Shown piece after piece: positions 7,901 through 13,618 of a DNA stretch of 19,449 nucleotides (position 1 is the first letter of the stretch; every line of letters starts with the position of its first letter). This stretch comes from Defluviitaleaceae bacterium (GTDB taxonomy: Bacteria > Bacillota > Clostridia > Lachnospirales > WRAA01), in the NCBI GenBank assembly GCA_009780445.1, contig WRAA01000009.1:1-19449 (forward strand). Direction: 5' to 3'. The notes below the pieces were generated by a model. That model was not told the DNA's origin. It saw nothing but the letters and a program-made list of their open reading frames with translations, and did not search any database. The position numbers were made by a program, and so were the translations under genes.

Positions 7901-9343
7901 TGTCCAGCCGTAACGCAGATACGGTATCGGCATGAAGTTGGTCACTGCCGAGCCGGCCAAGGCCAGATCAAGGCCTTGGGTGCCCGGAGCTAAGCCGTCG
8001 GCGGTGATTAATGTATTGTTTGTCAGCGTGAATGTCGCGCCTTGGGTGCCTGGGTGGTGCGTACTCATGAAGCGGATGTTGTAGAGGTGCCGCGCGGAGC
8101 GTATGCTGAAGTTCTCGCCGGGTGCCGCGCCCGGCAGGGTCAGCCGGCTGAAGTACGGCGCACGCGGCTCCGACTGACGCGGCAGGAAACCCGCCGGGCC
8201 TGTCAGCGAGGCATAGACCATCGCGTTCGGCCCCAAGGCCGCCCGCACATCCGCTTCGTGGAATATCGTGAAGTGAGTGTAGCCGGCCGCCGCGGTGTTG
8301 CCCGACACATAGTCCAGTATCCATATGATCTCGTAAAACTCCGGGTTTCCCGCCGGGTCGTCCAGCACCCTGCTGAGGTAGATGCCGTTGTCCCGCGTGC
8401 TGGCGATGCCGCCGGAGAAGGTTCCGTCCACGGCAAGGCCGGGGCCGCCCACAGGCCCGCCTGTCAGGCTGAACTGCCTGGACGCGACAACAACACCGCC
8501 GTCGACAGAGACGGACGCGGTGAAGGTCTCGCCGGCGGAGGCAACAGGGATAAGGAAGAGGGCGTACAGCGCATTCTCACTGGTGATGCCCGCGGCCTGG
8601 GCGAAGATTCTGTCATCGTGGCTGTCGAATATCCGCGCGACAGTCGCCAGCGGGGGCTGGCCCGGCCCGTCCGGCAGGCCGCCCGTGGTTGAAACGCCGA
8701 AGAAACCTTGGTTGCGCATGGAGGCAAAGGCATAACCGCCGGCCGCCATTCCGCGCCCGCCGAGTATATTGTCCTGCGCGTCGCCCGCGCCGGTGTACAC
8801 AAACGCGCCGCCGTCGCCCAGCGTGTCGGAGAAGAAAACAGAAAAGACCATACCGGTCCTGATGTTGAACTCTATGGTTACTGCGGAGGCCAGTGCCTCG
8901 CCGTAAGTCATTACGGGGCGCAGAAGGGTGAGAACCGCGTCGGCCGATGGGTCGGTGCCCGGTACGTGGCCGGCCGGCATACTTATGAAGTGTACGTAGT
9001 CCGTATTAAAGAGGTTGACGTCGGCGCGATCCGGCCAGACTGCGCTGTCCTCGCCGAGCAGGTAAAAGACATTTGTTGTCGACGGCGTGTTAAAGTCTAT
9101 GCCCGCCTGTGATACAAACTGGTCAAGCGCGCCCAGCGTCCGCATTTCGGTAAGCTGGTCCTGCGCGGCCAGGTAGATCGAGCGCGCTATGTCTGTGCGG
9201 TTGCGCTGCTGCCCGGCCTGTATGAAGCCGAGGGTCACAGCCCCGCCGACAGCCAGCAGCACAGCGATAATCGACAGCACCGTAACCAGCTCTATCATCG
9301 TGAACCCCGAGCGCGGCCTAATGCGTCGTATCCGATTAATCAT
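1988..9343 (-). CDS. Giant GLUG-repeat type IV prepilin with tandem CBM5/12-like modules; probable pilus adhesin
   Basis: This 2,451-residue protein begins with a basic leader ending RPRSG, then FTMIELVTVLSIIAVLLAV: a prepilin site after Gly13, Glu at mature position 5 and a membrane helix. Residues about 60-400 form a globular domain I do not recognise. From about 409 (SIRSARHLYNIR) to 505 it resembles the entry segment of GLUG/haemagglutinin-type solenoids. About 44 units built around GG(A/I/V)(V/I)G, followed by a short turn and I/V-N-V strands, run to about residue 2316, a probable beta-solenoid. Residues about 1838-1873 and 1985-2022 are Pro/Thr linkers around two modules (1874-1924 and 1925-1984) with CBM5/12-like spacing of aromatic and Gly residues. 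Acidic inserts occur near 560-587, 1361-1383 and 2137-2168. The ATG at 9343 has a strong AGGAGAGG Shine-Dalgarno. I infer a secreted, pilus-anchored polysaccharide adhesin. The prepilin and repeat calls are firm; the ligand is a guess. Confidence 0.9.
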   Translation of the reverse strand: MINRIRRIRPRSGFTMIELVTVLSIIAVLLAVGGAVTLGFIQAGQQRNRTDIARSIYLAAQDQLTEMRTLGALDQFVSQAGIDFNTPSTTNVFYLLGEDSAVWPDRADVNLFNTDYVHFISMPAGHVPGTDPSADAVLTLLRPVMTYGEALASAVTIEFNIRTGMVFSVFFSDTLGDGGAFVYTGAGDAQDNILGGRGMAAGGYAFASMRNQGFFGVSTTGGLPDGPGQPPLATVARIFDSHDDRIFAQAAGITSENALYALFLIPVASAGETFTASVSVDGGVVVASRQFSLTGGPVGGPGLAVDGTFSGGIASTRDNGIYLSRVLDDPAGNPEFYEIIWILDYVSGNTAAAGYTHFTIFHEADVRAALGPNAMVYASLTGPAGFLPRQSEPRAPYFSRLTLPGAAPGENFSIRSARHLYNIRFMSTHHPGTQGATFTLTNNTLITADGLAPGTQGLDLALAGSAVTNFMPIPYLRYGWTFDGAGLTIANFSSAVTAGNAGLFAQTEADSTVRNLHMFNPSVSALTQVAATGRAGSVAGIGNGLFTNIDIEGTTIERTVVDDDDNENGEPPAPVDPLQDDEPAVLTPDIRASGNAGGVVGQLGFAANNSRGRLEYITVAGLYVRSDGAGAASDNLTAAGVAGQVFVRSGANTDPVDSPAVIRYIDVDDVRVTSAGQRAGGVVGNLNTTMSDVEVNNVFVRGMGRVGGAVGIIQTPASSRITNLIVNNPDVGDDFAGSAGQVGGAVGQLGGPAYNIVVTNPTVEGITLAGGAIGNVAGVGRLNGLEVHGGNVTGGSHAGGAIGQQTAGSAPINRVDAVIVTGMTVTGDQATGGAVGLSQGTLDYVRVYNTQVTGGTTTAATTGGAVGRSTQAAAAVASLGDLRVTNGTVVGGGSAGGIVGQIGSTNAAGVTTPVNLTNAHVAGTNVTGVGLTGGIVGHGDGSVTNVSVRSVPLPPEDDEGEAAGVSPANDGQGGAVQVLISGGTTGGIAGQVRAGTLSDAEVYDVRVEGTGNTGGGAGNITSAGGHATDLRVTDVTVTGTGGTTGGIVGTMGGTMTDATATRLTVEGILLPTGNHNVGGGAGNIASTGSAADISVISTSVTGNGTSTGGIVGHLNNATITNAASRGVTVTGNSSRRLMAPPATGEDEEEGAGQPAQELREDYVSNHTGGGIGTTGPASNVTNLQVHGATVAGSGRGRVGGAIGNSLGTVTGVEVGTLAAGENVYTTVSTTGSGEVGGGFGFFGAAGVLALPPTPEDENPVRLEITNVAVTGGTGSAGGAIGQASVSDATLAAHFDLRDIIVHYPVVSSSGNVGVGGIVGNMRRGLVDSVVREPQVSGAAIGANQTVRVGGAVGLLNVRPGQPGAPDAPNAPDAPNAPDEPDGEVVPPLPARVANTTVIRPTVTGSGASVVGGAVGSVQANNIVEDVFVEHPSVSGSGNAGGIVGVANVNSISRRVEVTFQANAGNRLNDDPDVDNAPDVTGLVNVGGAVGNMVNNSSLLDVTVRYPAVLGGTVTGGIVGMAGYNSLIRDFMVYDPVIVSGGTAGGAVGLLRGQLQRGEVPEGTVPDSNVRNPNVTGGANSTGGAVGYSGVASTIEYLDVASPVVRGSGNVGGAVGQMRGRIENVSVADPLVTGGRNPVGGVIGASIANTTVAGADPGAIINLIVTNPNVYASGRAEADGPRSYIGRAGGAVGSLGGSLANAEVYRPIVNGRRAAGGAVGFSGALANITDLNVRNPVVTSFPSDAGFADASFNTGGAVGQFSGAMSNVTVHTPMITGFNAVGGAVGRSYGVMTNVVVNNQLTIDYPSIISGADRVGGAVGQNDGEMTLVRVNNYVAEPGVVSPTPTPVPTPTPTPVPTPTPEPTPTPAPAPTPVPLTTWRPDVQYPAGDRVFYNGLEFELRFWAPAGVRPDGHNEANVWRMICDTPLPWRNDIRYWAQGMGAGPSGLAPAPIVIFNGRVYQTVFGAVAGATPGTPHSGWDFVRPHVPDTQPTPEPTPEPAPTPGPTPRPTPVPPVIPPVTPPADGAHMVIGFERVGGAVGHNTGSIYDAGTLNPAISATRNGGGLVGLSFGGDIGNSFVNRSHVEDRTPTDDPNPRSGHFGGAIGQINLAEVDDIRVENPRVHGTRHSGGVIGSSFNTVAEEENVGEDTGDDTDEEDAPEETPDDSPDAPTSTISNLVVNSPVVTSTNSAGSGEDEGVNLGSAGGALGQLVGGTLSNVVVSNPTVTSGHHAGGAIGNIGLAGVASQIYVRFNEEPTPMYYRITTVREATHQTMQPAIGGIAGIHRGSLRQAVFISPAERIHIMRPNWHTANSIGGIVGNLQNNTAVEMALDEVLFLALAPSNHANNQLQPILGNNPGTERINADRLRYLRGVGTRPAMDFNVQHGTDDSTGTLLGTGAGVAEIRSAAGAWPGFHQGLGLDVDADRLYAYPRLRNIISFVEPRLPEWLWPIVR
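3745..3798. repeat. Three tandem 18-bp units encoding the Pro/Thr linker
   Basis: Three consecutive 18-bp units (CCGGCGTTGGTGTCGGC plus one variable last base) occupy 3745-3762, 3763-3780 and 3781-3798. They differ only at the last base. Read on the minus strand they encode PTP(T/V/E)PTPV-type residues of the linker on the N-terminal side of the first CBM-like module. Degenerate copies continue to about 3825. A shorter 12-bp version (GGCTCCGGTGTT and variants) lies at 3351-3374 in the C-terminal-side linker. Near-identity of the units suggests recent slippage, so linker length may vary between strains. Confidence 0.85.
5211..5255. repeat. Five tandem 9-bp units encoding an Ala-Pro-Asp/Asn insert
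   Basis: Five 9-bp units of the form TCAGGCGCG / TTAGGCGCA run head to tail. On the minus strand they give alternating APD and APN tripeptides, inserted between two GLUG repeats of the giant prepilin (about residues 1363-1378). The copies differ mostly at single positions, as expected for a slippage-derived insert in a surface loop. Confidence 0.8.
6081..6305. repeat. Internal DNA duplication in the GLUG-repeat gene (192-bp offset)
   Basis: Positions 6081-6113 and 6273-6305 match at 31 of 33 bases and lie exactly 192 bp (64 codons) apart. Flanking sequence near 6009 and 6199 is also similar. At protein level this region alternates GGGAG and GGIVG repeat cores, giving a two-unit super-repeat. 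It records growth of the solenoid by duplication of repeat pairs. Neighbouring repeats share only short words at DNA level, so this is one of the youngest-looking expansions visible by eye. Confidence 0.7.
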
Positions 9344-9385
9344 AGCGTCCCTCTCCTTTTATGTAATATGCTCAACAACAACGCC

Positions 9386-9407
9386 TTAGAGCCTGATCAG
9401 GCTCTAA
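9386..9407. repeat. Perfect 22-bp palindrome spanning the pilO stop codon
   Basis: The sequence TTAGAGCCTGA, followed immediately by its exact complement, covers 9386-9407. The pilO stop TAG (9404-9406) lies inside it. On the minus-strand transcript it makes an 11-bp stem with almost no loop, or an intermolecular duplex; as DNA it is a perfectly symmetric protein-binding-type site. No clear U-run follows (GGCGTTGTTG), so it is not a good terminator. It sits 42 nt upstream of the giant prepilin's start and could tune mRNA stability, read-through or binding of a dimeric regulator. Function is unknown. Confidence 0.75.
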
Positions 9408-9967
9408 CTTGCCATAACATCCCGAACCATCAGCACTTCGAAGCTTAGGTTGATCCTGTTTATCTCCGCGACACCGCTCTCGTTGAAGGAGAATGTCATG
9501 TTGCTGATGCGCAGATAGTCCGTCGCCTCTACGGTGTCCATCAGGCTCATCAGAGCGGCATAGCTGCCGCTTACGACCATGGAGGCCGAAATAATTTGCA
9601 GAGCGTCACTGCCCTGGAAGGCGGACGGGCCGAAGAGCCTCTGTTCTATCGGCGCGAGATAATGTTCCTGCACAAGCTGGGTAAGCATGAATCCTACGTC
9701 GCTTATGCGTTTCTCCGGCATGTTCGCCACAAGGCTTGTGTATGCTTGCGCGGCCTCCGCATGATTGGCCGCGATAGTTTCCTCTGTCGCAAACAGCATC
9801 TCGATATTGACGCGCTCCAGCTCCAGGCGGGAAAGCTCCGCCCCGCGCACCTCCATGGTCTCGTTAAGCGGGAGTATGCCGTACATCACCGACAGAGCCG
9901 TCACGCCAAAGACCGCTATAAAAATCAGCATTACCTTCTCGCGCTTGCTGATGCCTTTCTTCTCCAT
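9404..9967 (-). CDS. pilO: Type IV pilus inner-membrane alignment protein PilO
   Basis: This 187-residue bitopic membrane protein has a short basic cytoplasmic N terminus (MEKKGISKREK), one transmembrane helix (about 12-32), a coiled-coil stretch (about 38-78) rich in Glu, Leu and Ala, and a small C-terminal alpha/beta domain (about 85-187). That architecture, and its position directly after the PilM-PilN fusion, fit PilO, which dimerises with PilN and links the motor and platform to the growing pilus. The start lies 4 nt after the pilMN stop, with a GGGGAG Shine-Dalgarno in the end of pilMN, so the two are translated together. Primary sequence alone is weak for PilO families; the assignment rests on topology, length and synteny. 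Confidence 0.85.
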   Translation of the reverse strand: MEKKGISKREKVMLIFIAVFGVTALSVMYGILPLNETMEVRGAELSRLELERVNIEMLFATEETIAANHAEAAQAYTSLVANMPEKRISDVGFMLTQLVQEHYLAPIEQRLFGPSAFQGSDALQIISASMVVSGSYAALMSLMDTVEATDYLRISNMTFSFNESGVAEINRINLSFEVLMVRDVMAS

Positions 9968-9971
9968 CCGG

Positions 9972-11396
9972 CTACTCCCCTTCCTCTTCGACTACCACCA
10001 GCAGATATATGTCCACCGTGAAGGTGAATCTGCCCTGCGCATTGCTGCCAAAGCCGTGGTACATCACATCCCGCGCAATGCCGTTGTCGTACATCGCGTG
10101 AACATAGTCCACGGACACGCCGGCATCGGCCGCGGTTGCGTTAATGCGCACAACGCCCGTGTTCTCGTTAAAGCTGAAACTGGTGACATCAACCTCCAGC
10201 CCGTGGCCGAACAGCACAAAGTCCATAATACGGCTTTCCGCCGCCGCCATGGATCCTTCCCAGACCCACTTAGCGTCCACCTGTTCCAAGACATTGTTAT
10301 AGCCGGTGGTGTCCGACATCAGGCCACGTATGTGTTCCTGCCTCTCTGCCACAATCGGCGCCGTCACAAACCGGTTCACCAGGCTGATCTCGAAGTCGAG
10401 TTCGTGTATCTCGTATACCAAGTAGCCCGCTAAACCGGCCAAGCAAGTGAAGTACAGCACAAGCAGGGCGATCCAAGTCCTCTTGGGTCTCTTGCTCTTG
10501 ACGTACGCATCGAGAGCCTTACGCGCCTTCAGCAGATCCAGCCCCTTGCCGCCGAACATGACGTCAAGGGTTGCGAAGTGCGCCTCCGACGGCACAATGC
10601 TGCGCTTGTAGAACGCCTCTATCTTCAGCCCCGGATACGTGTTACGCGCCTGCAACGCCGAGGCCTCCGAGAGCGATATACCGAAGTAGTAGCTGCACGC
10701 CGCGCCCTCATAGTTCTGCGACTGCACAAACTGCAGCAAAGTGTTGAGATTATCCGCCACATTGCCGATTATCTGCTCCCTGTCCTCCCCGTAAAGGCGG
10801 GTGCGCTGGGAGAACACGCTCTCGCCGTCCACAAAGATCATCGACAGCATAATATGCCCGTCCAGCACGTTCACAATCACGGTGGACTGCTGCAGAGCCG
10901 GCATGGTCTTCACAAATTCCAGCAGCATCTCGATGCCGATGCGCATGGACTCTATCTTGATGCCCGCTTCGTTAAACGTGGCGACATATCTGTCGATAAG
11001 CACCTTGTTTACGGCGAAGCCCAGGATCGCGTGTTCCTTCTCCTTCTTGGACGCCAGCTTGCGGTAGGTGCATACGAGGTCGTTAACGTCTCCGATAGAA
11101 TCCACGAAGTCGTCCCGCACAAGCTGGAGGTACTGTTTGTCGCGCAGCTTAGGCGTGATCAGGCGGCGGTTGAGGATGGAACTGCCGTCCACAACCAAGG
11201 ACACCGGCCTCTTGAACATCGCGGGGTTGCTCTTTTTAAGCGCGGCCAAGCTCTCCGATAATGTAGTTTCCTCCATTATCATGCCGTTATACATAACACC
11301 TTCCGGAAGGTGCTGCACGGCATAGGCCTTCGCATCCTTCTTGGCAATTCCAACGGCCTGGATCTGCTCCGCGGATATATATATGGATGTCCTCAT
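9972..11396 (-). CDS. pilM: PilM-PilN fusion protein of the type IV pilus machine
   Basis: In this 474-residue protein, residues 1 to about 295 have the length and layout of PilM, an actin-like ATPase-fold protein, starting with TSIYISAEQIQAVGIAKKD and containing the conserved-looking STVIVNVLDGHIMLSMI strand region (171-187). A basic stretch (KSKRPKRT) leads to a single transmembrane helix (about 308-328), then a C-terminal domain (about 330-474) with the size and topology of PilN. PilM normally binds the cytoplasmic tail of PilN; here the two are one chain. From memory, a PilMN fusion is also reported in Clostridioides difficile, supporting a clostridial origin. The start ATG at 11396 has GAGGA upstream at longer than ideal spacing. 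It is separated from pilC by the 11451-11619 inverted repeat. Confidence 0.85.
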   Translation of the reverse strand: MRTSIYISAEQIQAVGIAKKDAKAYAVQHLPEGVMYNGMIMEETTLSESLAALKKSNPAMFKRPVSLVVDGSSILNRRLITPKLRDKQYLQLVRDDFVDSIGDVNDLVCTYRKLASKKEKEHAILGFAVNKVLIDRYVATFNEAGIKIESMRIGIEMLLEFVKTMPALQQSTVIVNVLDGHIMLSMIFVDGESVFSQRTRLYGEDREQIIGNVADNLNTLLQFVQSQNYEGAACSYYFGISLSEASALQARNTYPGLKIEAFYKRSIVPSEAHFATLDVMFGGKGLDLLKARKALDAYVKSKRPKRTWIALLVLYFTCLAGLAGYLVYEIHELDFEISLVNRFVTAPIVAERQEHIRGLMSDTTGYNNVLEQVDAKWVWEGSMAAAESRIMDFVLFGHGLEVDVTSFSFNENTGVVRINATAADAGVSVDYVHAMYDNGIARDVMYHGFGSNAQGRFTFTVDIYLLVVVEEEGE

Positions 11397-11446
11397 GACG
11401 CATCAGTCCTCGTTGTTGGTTTCCGTTGCAATTGTCAGAACCTTGC

Positions 11447-11475
11447 AGTGTAAGAACCTGTGCTCAATAATTCAA
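11447..11475 (-). promoter_or_regulatory. Possible promoter at the end of the 169-bp inverted repeat, facing pilMN
   Basis: On the minus strand TTGAAT (11475-11470) is followed after 17 nt by TACACT (11452-11447), four of six consensus bases in each box. The -35 lies in the terminal arm of the inverted repeat and the -10 overlaps its outer end. If real, it would give pilMN, pilO and the giant prepilin their own transcript start. The match is modest and could be chance. Confidence 0.25.
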
Positions 11476-11619
11476 TGCCGCATTGGCGCGGATTGGCGTT
11501 GCTGTGGCCTTGTAGCGGCGACGACGCGTATCCGCGCGATCCGCTAGGAGCCGCTAAGAAGGTCACAGCGGCGTCAAGCCGTGTCAAGGTGGCGTTGAAT
11601 TATTGAGCACAGGTTCTTA
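11451..11619 (+). repeat. 169-bp near-perfect inverted repeat (long hairpin) starting on the pilC stop codon
   Basis: The outer 25 bases (11451-11475) are perfectly complementary to 11595-11619, and pairing continues inward for a further 36 positions to about 11511. In the first 61 aligned positions I count ten non-Watson-Crick pairs. Eight are transitions, and all eight read as G-U in plus-strand RNA (A-C in the opposite strand); the other two are A-G. The pilC stop TAA is the terminal triplet of the right arm. No transposase or ORF is present, and I see no clear target-site duplication at the flanks. It may be a MITE-like element or a structured RNA gene on the plus strand, antisense to the operon. 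Strand is assigned from the wobble bias. Confidence 0.85.
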
Positions 11620-12804
11620 GAACGCCATTTCTGTGAACAGTGTCGCCATAGGCAGCATCACGGCCAGCAGCACCGCCAGGATGACCCCGCCAAGCACCAC
11701 CAGCATCACAGGCTCGCACAGCTGCACCATCGCGCCGGCGGCCTGCTCCGCTTCATACTCGAAGCTGTCGGCCGTGCTGACCAGCATTTCGTCAAGCCGG
11801 CCGGACTCTTCGCCGATCAGGATCGTGTCCGGCAGTTTGGACTTGAAGCCGTCGATACGCCGCACAGACTCGCTTAGCGAATCCCCGTTGCGCACGTCCA
11901 GCACAAGCCTCTGGAACTGCATCTCGATATACTTGTTCATGATTATCGGCCCGGTAATTTCAAGTGAGGCGATTATGGATACGCCGCTGCTGTAGAGCGA
12001 CGATAGTGTACGTGAGAAACGTGCGGTGTAGATAGTTTTAAGGAGCTTGCCGATCACCGGCAGCCGAAGCTTCACCTTGTCGACCCATAGGGCGACCTTG
12101 TGGATGGAGAGCAGGAAGCGCGCCAAGATGATCAGCACCAGCACGGCGATAAGCAGGATGTACCAATATGTCAGCAGGAAGTCGCTGAACGCGATCATCA
12201 CGACGGTGAGGGTCGGCTTCTCGAAGTCCACCATCATTTCGAAGAAGCTTGGCAGTACGATTGTGAATATGCCGATCACCGCGATCAAGGTGACGGTGCT
12301 TAGGATCTGCGGATAACGCAGAGCCGCCTTTATCTTGCCGTTTAGCAAGTGTTCCTTTTCGTAGTGGGTGGTCATACGTTCTGTTACGTTCACCAGCTTG
12401 CCGCTGGCCTCGCCAGAGGCGAACATGTTTATCAACAGCACGGGGAAGGCGTTGCCCTGATTGCGCATAGAATCGCTCATGGCTATGCCCTGTTGCAGCT
12501 CCTTGTGCATCCGTTCGAAGATCTTCTTCACCGGCGGCTTGAAATCGCTGTTCTTCAAGATCTCCATCGCGCGCACGGCGGTGATTCCGCTGGAAAGCAT
12601 ACTTGCCATCTGGCGGCAAAACTCCGAGACCTCGTTGGACCTCATCTTGTAGCCTTGCACCTTTTCGGTCTGTATCTTGAACTTTGTCGGCACGAGGTTG
12701 CGCGAGCGCATCTGCTTACGAAAGTCGTCCTCGTCCCTCGCGTCTATCACGCTGACAAGCTTCTTATTGTAAAGGTCTATCGCCGTAAACTGATATTTCG
12801 GCAT
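11617..12804 (-). CDS. pilC: Type IV pilus inner-membrane platform protein PilC (GspF family)
   Basis: This 395-residue polytopic protein has two GspF domains (about 57-180 and 260-385). Each carries the family's paired signature: GEASGKL (131-137) in the first and GEESGRLDEML (331-341) in the second. Hydrophobic segments lie near 168-190, 205-232 and 362-388. PilC is the rotor-like platform between the cytoplasmic ATPases PilB/PilT and the pilin pool. I choose the ATG at 12804 (MPKYQFTAID, the usual PilC beginning) because a GGGTGG Shine-Dalgarno lies about 8 nt upstream; a GTG at 12816 would add four residues (MVRR) with no visible ribosome site. Its TAA stop coincides with the end of the 11451-11619 inverted repeat, so that element may have shaped the C terminus. 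Confidence 0.95.
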   Translation of the reverse strand: MPKYQFTAIDLYNKKLVSVIDARDEDDFRKQMRSRNLVPTKFKIQTEKVQGYKMRSNEVSEFCRQMASMLSSGITAVRAMEILKNSDFKPPVKKIFERMHKELQQGIAMSDSMRNQGNAFPVLLINMFASGEASGKLVNVTERMTTHYEKEHLLNGKIKAALRYPQILSTVTLIAVIGIFTIVLPSFFEMMVDFEKPTLTVVMIAFSDFLLTYWYILLIAVLVLIILARFLLSIHKVALWVDKVKLRLPVIGKLLKTIYTARFSRTLSSLYSSGVSIIASLEITGPIIMNKYIEMQFQRLVLDVRNGDSLSESVRRIDGFKSKLPDTILIGEESGRLDEMLVSTADSFEYEAEQAAGAMVQLCEPVMLVVLGGVILAVLLAVMLPMATLFTEMAF

Positions 12805-12835
12805 CCGCCGCACCACCCATCAAATCATATCGTCA

Positions 12836-13609
12836 TCAGAGCCGCAACAGCTCGAAATACCACTCAAGAACCGCGTCTCCGTAGAGCAAGCTTGCAAACA
12901 CGCCAAGGCACAGAGCCGGCCCAAAGACCATCTGCCCGCGCCGCTTAAAGGCAATCATCATCCACAGGGCATAGCTTCCGCCAAGGAACACCGCCACGAA
13001 AAACGCAAGCAACACACCCTGCCAGCCCAGCATTACCCCACACGCGGCCATCAGCTTGATATCGCCGCCGCCAAACGCCCCGGGGATAGCCAAGGCCACG
13101 GCAAGCATAAATCCGCTTACAGCAAAAAAGCCGATAACCCGCGACACAAGAGACATCTCGGGTTCTAGCCATATCCAGACCACGGCGATCACCGCCATGG
13201 CAATATTCAGTCCGTCCGGTATCTCCATGGTCTCCAGGTCTATCAGCGATATCGCCATCAGCACCGAAAACGCGGCCATTGCCGCCAAGGTTAGGGTCGC
13301 GAAGCCAAAGGTGATGTAACACAGCGCGAATGCGCCGGCGGCGCACACTTCCGCCAGCCAATAGCGCACTGAAATACCCGCCTTGCAGCCCCGGCAGCGG
13401 CCGGCCAGCAAGAGCCAGCCGACCAGCGGGATAAGATCATACCAAGGCAGTACCCGGCCGCAGAACGGACACGAAGAGCGGCCGGTGACGAACCCCCTGC
13501 CGGCCGCGTAGCGCATGGAGGCCGCGTTAACAAACGAGCCAAAGGACGCGCCAAGCATGGCCGACACGGAGATCAAGATAACGTTAACTACTTGCAGTTG
13601 AGACATCAT
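12836..13609 (-). CDS. pilD: Prepilin peptidase / N-methyltransferase PilD
   Basis: This 257-residue integral membrane aspartyl protease cleaves and N-methylates prepilins. The N-terminal methyltransferase-type cytoplasmic loop has the zinc tetracysteine pattern CPFC (47-50) and CRGC (72-75). The catalytic aspartates are in LIDLETMEIPD (Asp124) and the GGGDIK motif (Asp183), as in GspO/PilD/TFPP enzymes. A C-terminal FGPAL motif and about seven or eight hydrophobic helices complete the family picture. Tandem ATGs at 13609 start the protein; the ribosome site is weak (AGTGG) and the pilin gene ends only 9 nt upstream, so translation probably depends on coupling. Its substrates here should be five: the pilin, the giant prepilin and the three small pseudopilins. 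Confidence 0.96.
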   Translation of the reverse strand: MMSQLQVVNVILISVSAMLGASFGSFVNAASMRYAAGRGFVTGRSSCPFCGRVLPWYDLIPLVGWLLLAGRCRGCKAGISVRYWLAEVCAAGAFALCYITFGFATLTLAAMAAFSVLMAISLIDLETMEIPDGLNIAMAVIAVVWIWLEPEMSLVSRVIGFFAVSGFMLAVALAIPGAFGGGDIKLMAACGVMLGWQGVLLAFFVAVFLGGSYALWMMIAFKRRGQMVFGPALCLGVFASLLYGDAVLEWYFELLRL

Positions 13610-13618
13610 CCACTAATG

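Noticed and set aside
11451..11619. Insertion sequence at the pilC-pilMN junction
   Set aside because: The element is only 169 bp, has no ORF and no visible target-site duplication, so it cannot be an autonomous IS. A MITE origin remains possible.
12805..12816. GTG start for PilC at 12816
   Set aside because: It adds only MVRR and has no ribosome site, whereas the ATG at 12804 gives the usual PilC N terminus behind GGGTGG.
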